The translations under genes were made by a program, and so were the position numbers. DNA of 64,000 nucleotides from Amycolatopsis sp. EV170708-02-1 (GTDB taxonomy: Bacteria > Actinomycetota > Actinomycetes > Mycobacteriales > Pseudonocardiaceae): contig NZ_CP092497.1 in the NCBI RefSeq assembly GCF_022479115.1, positions 4,278,001 to 4,342,000 of the forward strand. The letters run 5' to 3'. Below the pieces are notes generated by a model. It saw nothing but the letters and a program-made list of their open reading frames with translations, made no database searches and was not told the origin of the DNA. Below, one piece after another: positions 8,967 through 18,063 of this stretch. Numbering within the stretch: position 1 is the stretch's first letter; the number at the start of each line of letters is the position of its first letter.

Positions 8967-11900
8967 TCAGTTGACCTCCAGTCCGTTGGCGAGGTGACGC
9001 GCGATGGCGACCAGCCCGGTTCCCCGGCTGAACTCCAGTGCCGAGACCTGCCCGCCGAGCAAGTTGGCGACCCGTGCCGCGAGCTCGACCGCGAGCAGCG
9101 AATCCAGGCCGAGTTCCGGCAGGGCGGTGTTGTGGTCGATCGTGTCCGCCGCGGTGCCGAGCACGGTGGCGAGCTGCTCGGCGAGCACGAAGGCCAGAAC
9201 CTCAGCGCGTTGTTCCGGGGCAGTGTGAGCAGGTCCCCGCGAAGGCTCTTCCCGTCCGCGGTGCTTACGTGCTCGGCGAACCGGGTCGACGTGCCGGAGG
9301 CGGGGTTGGCCAGCGCCCACGCGTTCCAATCGATGTCGACGACCAAGGCCGAGGAGACCTCGGTGAAGCCGAGCAACTCGTGCAGGAGCTGCGCCGCTTT
9401 CACCATCGGGATCGGCTGGATGCCGACGAAGTCCATGTAACGCTGAACCTCCGCATTTGCCTCGGCCATCCCACCGCCGCCGAGCGCGCCCCAGTTGACC
9501 GACAGGGCGGTCATTCCTCGGGCTCGCCGCAGCTCGGCGAGAGCGTCCAGCCCCGCGTTGGCTGCGGCGTACCCGATTTGCGAGACGAGCCCGATCAACG
9601 CGGAGACGGACGAGCAGAGCACGAAGGCGTCCAGGTCGGTGTCCTCGAACTCCTCGTGCAGATTCCACGCGCCACGAAGTTTGGGATCCATCACCCGGCG
9701 CAACGAATCCCTCGTGATCTCACCGAGTGGCCGGTCGTCCAGCACGCCCGCGGCGTGGAAAACCCCACGTACCGGTGGCATTGTCGCCGCTGCCCGCTCG
9801 GCCAGTTCCCGCACCGCGTCCGGGTCCGAGACGTCCGTGCGTTCCTCCGCCACCTGAATCCCATCGGCTCGCCACGCCCGCAGCCTGGCCAGAGCCCGTG
9901 GGCTCGCCGCGCCGGCCCGGCCGGTCAGCACCAGGTGGCGGGCACCCTGGGTGACCAGCCAGTCCGCGATGGCCAACCCGAAGGCGCCGAAACCGCCCGT
10001 CACGAGGTACGTGGCATCCGGCCGCACGGAAAACTCCGGCCTACGAGGCAGCACTGGCGGGCTGGTGCCGAGGTCCACCACGACCCTGCCCATGTGGCTG
10101 GACCGCGCCACCGTGTCGCAAGCGGCGGGCAGGTCCGCGGCGTCGTAGACGGTCGCGGGCATCGCCTGGTACGTGCCGGTCTCGAGTTCGCTGACGACCT
10201 CGCCGATGACCGACCGGACGACTTCTGGGCGCGAGGCCAGCATGCGGTCCATGTCGACGGCGATGAACGACAGGTTGCGGTCGAACTCGGTCAGCTCGAG
10301 CATGCCGCCGCTGTAGATGTCGGTCTTGCCGATCTCCACGATCCGGCCGAACTCGGCCGCGGCCTTGAGGTTCTGTCGCAGCGCCTCGCCGGGCAGCGAG
10401 GTGAACACCACGTCCACACCACGTCCGCCGGTGAGGGACAGGACATCGTCGACGAAACTGAGCGAGCGCGAATCCACGGTGTCGTGCGCGCCGGCCGCGT
10501 GCGCGAACGCGCGCCGCTCCTCGGATCCCGCGCTGCCGATCACTCTGGCGCCGAGCGACCGGGCGACCTGGATGGCGGCGAGACCTGTTCCCCCTGCCGC
10601 GCCGTGGACCAGCACGGTCTCGCCCGCGGTCAGCCGCGCGGCACGCGTGAGGCCGTAGTGCGCGGTCAGCAACGGCAGCAGGGAACCGGCGAGTTCGTGC
10701 CCTGCTCCGGGTGGCGCGCCGACCACGCAACCGTCCGAGGCCGACATCGTGAGAAATCGCCGGAACATGTCCCGCGCGGCGACGAGGACCCGGTCGCCCG
10801 GCGCGAACCCGGAGCCCTCGCCTGCCCGGGTGATCACACCGATGCCCTCCATGCCCACCGACGTGGCGAAGTACGTGCCACGCAGGCTCGCTTCGGGGAG
10901 CACTCCGAGGATCTTCATGACGTCCTTGTAGTTCAGCCCGATCGCGTCCATCCGCACCTCGACTTCCCCTGTGGTCGGTGCGACCCGGGTGGCCGTGCGG
11001 AGGGCCAGGTCCGCCAGCAGCCGTGACCGGGGCACCACCAGCTCGAACGAGCCGTCCCGGTCCGGCAACGGGATGGCTTCGGTGTAAGGGCTCAGCCGTG
11101 TGTCGAGGGTCCTGCTGATGTGTGGAACGAATGACATTCCCTGCCGCACGCAGACCTCGTCGGCGCCGTCGTCGGAGCAGTCGAACAACTCCGCTCGGCT
11201 GTCGGCCAGGCCGGCCCCCGGTTCGAGGTCCACCAGGCGCCATCGCGCGGTCGGCTGCTCGTTACGCAGAGACCGCCGTGCGCCGGCCAGCGCGGCGTGC
11301 GCCATGACCGGCTCATTCCTGTCACCCGGCAGCCGGAACGCACCCTCGGTGACCAGCACCGCGCGCAGGTCGGCCTTGCCGGTCTCATCGAGCACCTCCT
11401 GGATTCCGCGGGCGGCGGCCACCAGCTCGGTGACCAGGTCGACCGGGTCGGCCCACCCGGCAACCACCACGACGACACGGCTCCCGCTGGTACGTCGCAG
11501 CGCCTCGGCGAGGCCGCCAGGCCCGACTGGCGTCTCGGCGCGGCATGCTCTGGCGATCACGTGTGCCCGCGCGTCGTCGCCGATAGCCACCACGACCGCA
11601 CTAGCGGGCCGCCGCTCCGGCTCACCTTCCCTCGGCTGCCACCGCAGCTCGTGATAGAGGCGGTCCAGCTCGTCGGCGGCGGATCGCGGCGGGGCCAGCG
11701 GGGCGAACTCGACGTCGACCAGTTCCAGGTAGGTCATCCCCTCCTCGTCGCTGATGGTGATGTCGGCACGCACGCCGGTACCGGGGCGCCGCCGGACCAC
11801 CGCGGTCACCGTTCGGGCCGGCACGGGCGCGAACCACCGCACCATGCCGACCCCGGCCGGTACCAGGGTGACCGGAGGCAGGTTCTCCAGCGCGACGACC

Positions 11901-14900
11901 GCCTGGAACGCGGCGTCGGTCACCGATGGGTGGGCGAGGTGGTCGCCGCCGTCCCGGCCCGGCACGATCGTCGCAACCACCGTGTCACCGGCCACCTCGG
12001 CCTCGACGACCCTGCGGAACGCGGGACCGTAGTGCAGGCCGCGCGCGGTGAGCCGGTCGTAGAACTGTTCTCCCGTCACGTTCTCCGCATCGACCGCTGG
12101 GATGATCGCCGCACTGGCGCCGACGGGCGCGTCGACGATGCGGCCGGTGCAGTTCACCGTCCAGTCGGTCGCATCGGTGGCTCGGGAGTCGATCGTGACC
12201 CGGTTCGTCGCCTCGTCGAGGCGAAGCCGCAGCGCGGGGACGTCGTGCTCGCCGACCACCAGCGGCGCGGAGAACCGCACCGACTCGGCCACAAGGCTGT
12301 GCTGTGTGCCGTGCTCGGCCGCCGCGCACAGCATGGCGTCGAGGTACGCCGCGGCCGGCAGCAGAACCATCCCGTCGACCACGTGGTCCCGCAGCCAGGG
12401 CAGGCGGGTGGTGGACAGCTCGGTCCGCCACTGCGGTGCACCACCGTCGACCCGGTCGCCGAGCAGCGGGCGGCTGTTCGGCATGCCGGTGCGCTGGCGG
12501 GCCACCTCGGGCGCCTCCCTGAAGAGCCGGACACGCTGCCACGGGTAGGCGGGCAGGTCGACGTGGATCGCACGCGCGCCGTCTGCTCCGGGTATCTCCT
12601 CTCCGAGGCAGCCGGCCTCGTACAGCTCGCCGATGGCCTGCTTGAGCTGTGTGCGATCGTCCGAGCCACGGCGCAGCGTCGCGATCGCGGCGCCGGTCTC
12701 CCCGGCGTGTACGAGCATCTCCCGGATGTTGCCGCCGAGTACCGGGTGCGGTCCGATCTCGAGGAACACGCGGTGCCCGTCGGCGAGCATGGCCCGAACA
12801 GCCTCCGCGAAGCGCACCGGCCTGCGGACGTTGTCGCACCAATAGGCTGCGTCCATGAGCGGCTCGTCGGCGCGAGTCCCGGTCACCGTCGAATAGAGCG
12901 GGAGTGTCGGCATATGCGGGCGGACGCCACCGAGAACTGTCGCCAGCTCCGGCAGGATCGTGTCCATGAAGACACTGTGGTAGGGCACGGTGACCCGCAG
13001 CGGTCGCACGAAAGCCCCCGCCGCGTCGAGATCCGAACGCAGCAGCTCGAGAGAGTCGCGCCCGCCCGCGAGGGTCACCGACGTTGGCCCATTAGCGGCG
13101 GCGACGCACACGTCGTCGCGATCGAGCTTGGTGATCCAGGCGTTGGCCTCGCCCTCGGAAAGGCCGACGGCGAGCATTCCTCCGGTTCCCTCGGTCATGC
13201 TCTGGAGCCGCGCGCGGTGAAGACTCACCAGCAGTGCGTCGGACAGGCTTAGCGAGCCACTGAGGTAGGCCGCACTCACCTCGCCGACGCTGTGACCGAC
13301 GAGGGCGGCCGGTTGGATCCCCGCGTCCGCCAGTTCCGCCGCGAGGCACACCTGGACGAGGAAGTTGGCCGGCTGCGCCACTTCCGTGTCGGTCACCAGT
13401 GAGGTCTCCTCGTCGGTCAGTAGCCGCTCCACGATCGACCAGCCCGCCATCCCGATGAACACCGAGTCGATCTCGGCCGCTGTCTTGGCGAAGACGCCGT
13501 CTGCCTGGAGCAGGTCGCGGCCCATCCGCCACCACTGCGGCCCCATGCCGCTGAAGACGAACACCGGGCGGGTACCAGGCGGGACGACCGCGCGCGTCAC
13601 TTTGCCGTTACCGGCTGCCAGCGCGGCGAGCGCGGCCGCCAGCTCCTCGGCGGTCTGGTACGGAGTCGCGGCGCGGACGTTGTGATGTGCCCGACGTGCC
13701 CACGCCGCGGCACAGGCCAGGTCAGGGTCGGTGCCGGTCGACACCAACGCGGCCGTCGCCTCGGCGAGGTCGCGGACTGCCTGCTCGTTCGCGCCGGAGA
13801 GCGGAAACACTCGTACCGGCGCCGGCCGCGACTTCGGTGGCAGCGACGCCGGCGGCTCCTCGATGACGACGTGCGCGTTGGTCCCGCCGTAGCCGAAGCT
13901 GTTGACGGCGACGAGGACGCGGCCGTAGCCGGCCGGGAACGGTTCGACCTCGGTCGGCACCCGCAGGTTCAGCTCGTCGAAGGGGATCGCCGGGTTGAGC
14001 CTGTTCAACCACGCCTGCGGCGCGATGGTTCTGTTGTGGACGACCAGCGCGGCCTTGATCAGGCCCGCGATCCCGGCCGCGGCCTCGAGGTGGCCTATGG
14101 CAGCCTTGACCGAGCCGACGACCAGCGGTCGGCGGCGTCCGGTAGTCGCGCCGAACGCTGCGCCGAGGGCGGCCAGTTCGATCGGGTCACCGACCGGGGT
14201 GCCGGTGCCGTGCGCCTCCACATAGCCGACCTGGCCGGGGTCGATCCCAGCCTCGGCGCACACCCGGAGCGCCAGCTCGCGCTGAGCGTCGAGGTTCGGC
14301 ACGGTGATGCCCGTCGTGCGGCCGTCCTGGTTGACCCCGCTGCCGCGGATGACCGCGTAGATCCGGTCGCCGTCACGGAGGGCCGCGGCGACCGGCTTGA
14401 GCACGACCATCCCGGCACCCTCGCCCCGGCCGTAACCGTCAGCGGCGGCGTCAAAAGACTTGGAGCGTCCGTCCGGGGACAGGAACCGTCCCTTGCACAT
14501 GGACACGAACGTCTCCGGGTGCAGCATTACGTTGACGCCACCAGCCAGGGCGATCGTGCACTCGCCACGCATCAGCGCCTGGGTGGCCTCGTGCACGGCG
14601 ACCAGTGAGGAGGAGCAGGCTGTGTCGATGGTCATGCTCGGCCCGCGCAAGTCGAGCACGTGCGAGAGCCGGTTGGACAGCATCGTCAGCGTGCCGCTGG
14701 TCGCGGTGTGACTGTCGATCGCTGTTCGTCCGGCAGGAAGATGACGGCGAATCTGGTTGTCGGTCATGAACCCGCCGACATACACGCCGACGTCCTGGCC
14801 CGCGACCCTGCCCGCGATGCCGGCGTCGTCGAGGGCCTCCCACCCGACCTCCAGCGTCAGGCGTTGTTGGGGATCCATGACCATCGCCTCGCGTGGCGAG

Positions 14901-15151
14901 ATCCCGAAGAAGTCCGGGTCGAAGTCCCACGGTGACGTGGTGAGGAAGCCACCCTTCCTGGTGTAGGCCCGGCCAGGGGCCTGCGGGTCCGGGTCGTAGA
15001 ACAGGTCCGCGTTCCACCGCTCGGCCGGGACGTCGACGATGCCGTCACTCCGTGCGGTCAGGAACCGCCAGTACTCCGCCGGGCCGCGTACCCCGGCGGG
15101 AAACCGGCACCCCATGCCGACTACCGCGATCTCCGTTATTCCCCGTTCCAC
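8967..15151 (-). CDS. Highly reducing type I polyketide synthase, KS-AT-DH-ER-KR-ACP (frameshift before ACP)
   Basis: A single-module PKS of about 2061 residues once one base is restored at 9217-9220. KS: active Cys in DTACSSS (about residue 179), HGTGTPVGDP and KAAIGHLEAAAG. AT: GHSVGE with Ser at about 621, VPYHS. DH: HVVDGMVLLP, His at about 923. ER: HGAAGGTGLAAIQVA at about 1515. KR: VTGGFGAFG at about 1714 and catalytic Tyr in GYAAANAG at about 1861. ACP: LGLDSLLAVEL, phosphopantetheine Ser codon at 9099-9101. No thioesterase. All reductive sites look intact, so one module could act iteratively to make a saturated chain. The GTG at 15151 is preferred over 15205 because GGAGGAAG lies just before it and the KS begins at once. 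The downstream oxoamine synthase probably releases the product. Confidence 0.9.
9217..9220 (-). other. Apparent -1 frameshift site in PKS (CCCC on coding strand)
   Basis: The KR frame reads RGDLLTLP and then nonsense. The frame shifted by -1 continues PEQRAEVLAFVLAEQL into a normal ACP with LGLDSLL and stops at 8967. Adding one C to the run restores LPPEQRAEV. Uncorrected, the first frame reads through into the oxoamine synthase and fakes a 2510-residue fusion without an ACP. Confidence 0.85.
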
Positions 15152-15859
15152 GCTCTTCCTCCGGTTTGGTCTCGATCCTTTGGAGCCTGTTCTGCCTTCC
15201 GCCACACCCGCAGACTTTCGTGCCTGTCGCCGGTCCTCGGACTACCGTGGGTGCGGCAACTGCGTCGAGTAGTGAGCACTACTTGCGGATTTCCCGCTCT
15301 TGCAGACAATGCGCGGCAATGATTCGGTGTCGCTGTGTGCTCCCGTCCGGCGACGTTCCGCCACGACCGGGGGATTCTCGAGATTCACGGCCAAGGCCAT
15401 CAACTATCGCCTCCGATCGGCCTTGGTGCGTCTCCCTGGACGGGATGATGCTCGGCGACGCGGGTCGCCCTGGGCATGTCACCTGCACATGAAGCCTGAC
15501 TAGGGTGAACTTCCCTCATGAGCGGCTTCAGGTCCACTGTGGATGGTCAGGTAGTTGCCCACAGCCCGGCCTGGCCGGGTACTGAGTGACGCCCTCGTTT
15601 CGGGTGCGGGAACAGTGGATACGAGTCCTGCGGGTTACGGTTGCCGCTCAGGATCAATGCGCGCACCTCAGGTCATCGATCCCGGCGTGGGACGTCAAGA
15701 GATAACGTTCAATGACACATTGCCTTATTGGCTGGAATTATGTTCCTGTTCGGGCAATTTGGTGGGTTGTGGCTGTGTATTCGGTTGGTCCGAGTGAAGG
15801 CTGGGTCACTTTTTTGGTGGTTCGGTGAACCGTTGGGTGGGTTGGTTCGTCTATGGGGT
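15152..15859. promoter_or_regulatory. Divergent intergenic region between PKS and SsgA-like gene
   Basis: About 700 bases with no convincing coding potential in any frame. It must hold the promoter of the PKS operon (leftward) and of the SsgA-like gene (rightward). The GGAGGAAG ribosome binding site of the PKS is at its left edge. I could not identify reliable -35/-10 boxes or a clear operator. Confidence 0.4.
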
Positions 15860-16312
15860 ATGACGTATTTTTCGCCGGAGTTTCCGGTCATGGACGGTCG
15901 GCGTGTGGTGAGTCGCCGGTTTACCTTCATTGTGGCTGATCGGGATGGGCGGCCGCCTGTTGTCGATGCGAGTTTGCATTATCGGGACGATGATCCTTAC
16001 GCGATCGCGATGGTTCTCGATGGTGGGCCGGGTGGGCCTGTCGAGCGGAGGTTCGCTCGTGATCTTCTTGTGGAGGGGCTGGTGCAGGCCGCGGGGCTGG
16101 GGGATGTGCGTGTCGCACCCGCGGTGGAGGTCGCGGGTGCTGCCGCCATCGAGCTCACCAGTCCGGACGGCACTGCCACACTGCTCGGCTCGTCGGACGA
16201 GCTGGCGGGCTTCCTGCGTTCGACGTTCGCTGTCGTCCCTGTGGGCTGCGAAGGAGACCACCTTCCCCTGGACGGGGCCCTGGCCGCGCTGCTGCGCAGC
16301 GAGTCACACTAG
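15860..16312 (+). CDS. SsgA-family sporulation/cell-division regulator
   Basis: About 150 residues matching the SsgA-like (SALP) family, which in sporulating actinomycetes helps place septa and control peptidoglycan changes. Conserved features are in order: SLHYRDDDPYAI, then a short strand, RRFARDLLVEGL, GLGDVRVAPA, ELTSPDGTATLL and FLRSTFAVVPVG. A longer in-frame start at 15728 would add 44 hydrophobic, low-quality residues, so the ATG at 15860 or the one ten codons later is likelier; no strong ribosome binding site decides it. The ending at LAALLRSESH is typical in length. Confident for the family; the specific role is unknown. It is transcribed away from the PKS operon. Confidence 0.85.
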   Translation: MTYFSPEFPVMDGRRVVSRRFTFIVADRDGRPPVVDASLHYRDDDPYAIAMVLDGGPGGPVERRFARDLLVEGLVQAAGLGDVRVAPAVEVAGAAAIELTSPDGTATLLGSSDELAGFLRSTFAVVPVGCEGDHLPLDGALAALLRSESH

Positions 16313-16826
16313 CGACACCTCCGGCCAAGGACACTGCGCACCCCTTCGCGCGCTCGCCGACAATCTGGTCGGAAGCTGCGCGGGTGCGGCCGGAGACATG
16401 GTCGAAGCCCGTGACTGGTGACTGCGATGTTGTGAGTAATTGCCTCGGCCGCGACTCGGCACGGTGAGAACATCCGATGCTGTCCGTTGATGCGCGGAGT
16501 GTCCTCCGTGGACGGACGGTCACGAAGGTGAGCAAGCAAGCTTGAAGTCCGAAAGGGCATCAACGGTGCGCCAATTCCCTTGTTTGTTCCTCCTGGGCGG
16601 GAGAGCCACTAGCGTGGTGCCACGCAGGGTGCTCACGAGGCTCCCCGGGTCGAATCAGGCACGTGTTCACTCGCATGTGGTGGGCAGTCTGTTCGTCATC
16701 GGCAACAGGCATGTTGTCGGCTCACCCTGTCGAATCCTCAGCGCCGGCGGCATGTGTACAGCAATCGGTGTTCTGGATAGACGATCGACGTGCGCCACCA
16801 GGTCGTGACCAAGGAGTTCATCTGAC
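16313..16826. other. Non-coding stretch between SsgA-like gene and cupin gene
   Basis: About 510 bases without a frame that looks like a real protein on either strand. It presumably holds the cupin promoter; an AAGGAG ribosome binding site is at 16808-16813. No hairpin terminator after the SsgA-like gene was found. Confidence 0.4.
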
Positions 16827-17300
16827 ATGATCGAGCCTATTACCCACCCTGTCGCAACCCATGCGCTTGCCCGGAAGGTCGGCCCGCAGGGGCAACTTCT
16901 CTCGACAGCGATCAGCAGCGACATATGCGGCAGCCGCACCCTTGGCGTCGGCTACGTCTCGATGAACGCCCTCCATTACACCCGGGCGCACCGCCACTGC
17001 GCGAGTGACATCGTCGTGACCGTGATCGCTGGAGTCGCGGCTACGATCTATGGCGACGACCTTCAACACACTGCCATCCACTCGCCCGGCGACTCCATTT
17101 TCATTCCTGCCGGTGTTCCTCACGCCGCCATCAACCTCTCGAACGAGGTGGTCCACGCGGTGGAGATCCGTACCGACCCCCACTTCGCCGACAGCGATGT
17201 CGAGCTCCTGCCCGACCTGGAACCAGCTGTACGCTCCATTGCCGGTCGAATCCAAGCCCAGCATCAGCCTGTCCTGGAGGATTCACGGTCCGGCGCCTGA
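16827..17300 (+). CDS. Small cupin-domain protein
   Basis: A 157-residue single-domain cupin. The two cupin motifs are visible: motif 1 around HYTRAHRHCASD, giving the paired His ligands, then a strand-turn segment VVTVIAGVAATIYGDD, and motif 2 in SPGDSIFIPAGVPHAAINLS with the PGD turn and the third His. Acidic Glu/Asp at VHAVEIRTDPHF closes the barrel. AAGGAG lies about 13 bases before the ATG, so the start is secure. Such proteins may bind a metal and act as sugar isomerases, dioxygenases or sensors; nothing here chooses between them. It is monocistronic, and a long hairpin follows at 17476. Confidence 0.85.
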   Translation: MIEPITHPVATHALARKVGPQGQLLSTAISSDICGSRTLGVGYVSMNALHYTRAHRHCASDIVVTVIAGVAATIYGDDLQHTAIHSPGDSIFIPAGVPHAAINLSNEVVHAVEIRTDPHFADSDVELLPDLEPAVRSIAGRIQAQHQPVLEDSRSGA

Positions 17301-17475
17301 GGGTGCCAGGTGTGATGGCGTTGTGGCCGTCCGCGTCGAGGCCGGGGCGACGCCACTAGGTGAACACGCGGTTCCGCTTGGCCGGCTACCGTCGTATCTC
17401 TCGTGCTGGTCGCCATGACGACCGTCATTGCGGCGCTATGCCGGTCGGTGTCCGAAGCTCGCAGGTCGGTGGCAA

Positions 17476-17520
17476 TGAACGGGCCGTTCCTCGCAAAATT
17501 TGCGAGGAACGGCCCGTTCA
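17476..17520. repeat. Perfect 22-bp inverted repeat, 1-base centre (terminator-like)
   Basis: Arms 17476-17497 and 17499-17520 are exact reverse complements around a single A. The outer part reads TGAACGGGCCGTTCCTCG. It follows the cupin stop by 176 bases and could act as a bidirectional terminator or be a dispersed palindromic element. Confidence 0.85.
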
Positions 17521-17746
17521 ATGCGTGCCATCGGAACCGGCGCGGCGTGGCGCCGCTATGAGACCTCCTTGTGGCGGGACGAAACCCGAAGTTCGACCGT
17601 CCACAAGGGATTGAGGGTAAGTCTCACATGGCGTCGTCGAACACCTGTCGCGTAGGTTGTCTTGGCCGGCTTCGCGATAAGAGGGCCGCCCTCGATGGCA
17701 GGGTTTCGGGCTGATTTGCGGGCCCGGCACAGAATGTCCGGTTCTC

Positions 17747-17806
17747 GCGGGGGTCGTGAGTGGTAAGGACGGTTCTAACCGTCCTTACCACTCACGACCC
17801 CCGCGC
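17747..17806. repeat. Perfect 29-bp inverted repeat, 2-base loop
   Basis: Arms 17747-17775 and 17778-17806 pair without mismatch around CT. The arm begins CGCGGGGGTCGTGAGTGG. A stem this long with almost no loop exceeds what termination needs and is more like a mobile or dispersed palindrome or a cruciform-forming element. Confidence 0.9.
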
Positions 17807-17942
17807 AAAGCGCCCAAATCGGACGCATAAATGTCCCTTATGGGCAGTGGGGTCACGATCGGTCCGGCGGGTCGGTCTCCGGTACGCGACACGCCACGGT
17901 GGCCTTGCCTCTCTATAACTGGGCGAAGCTACCGATTCTCCG

Positions 17943-17998
17943 GTCCGTGAAGGGCCTCCTTCCCTACCTTGAGAGTAGGGAAGGAGGCCTTCACGGAC
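17943..17998. repeat. 24-bp inverted repeat with one bulge
   Basis: Left arm GTCCGTGAAGGGCCTCCTTC continuing to CCTAC; right arm GTAGGGAAGGAGG continuing to CCTTCACGGAC. One extra G in the left arm (GGGCC versus GGCC) makes a single bulge; the loop is about six bases. It lies 65 bases past the eccC stop. Confidence 0.85.
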
Positions 17999-18063
17999 CC
18001 TGGCGTCCGACCTCTGCTTACGTCGGGCCGGTGCCGCCGGGAAAGCAGCCCAGCTGGGTGCGA

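Larger units (their letters stand above)
17301..18063. other. Intergenic region between convergent genes with three long palindromes
   Basis: About 760 bases between the cupin and the end of eccC, which converge on it. No coding frame is convincing. Three unrelated, nearly perfect long inverted repeats (listed separately) are its only clear content, spaced about 220 and 135 bases apart. Confidence 0.7.

Noticed and set aside
7673..15205. A 2510-residue PKS-oxoamine synthase fusion
   Set aside because: The KR-to-synthase link is nonsense in that frame and hides the ACP. The -1 frame gives a proper ACP, a stop and a coupled separate start.
17301..18063. CRISPR array or small RNA gene in the palindrome-rich gap
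   Set aside because: The three palindromes differ in sequence and spacing, so they are not direct repeats with spacers. No promoter was visible for an RNA gene.
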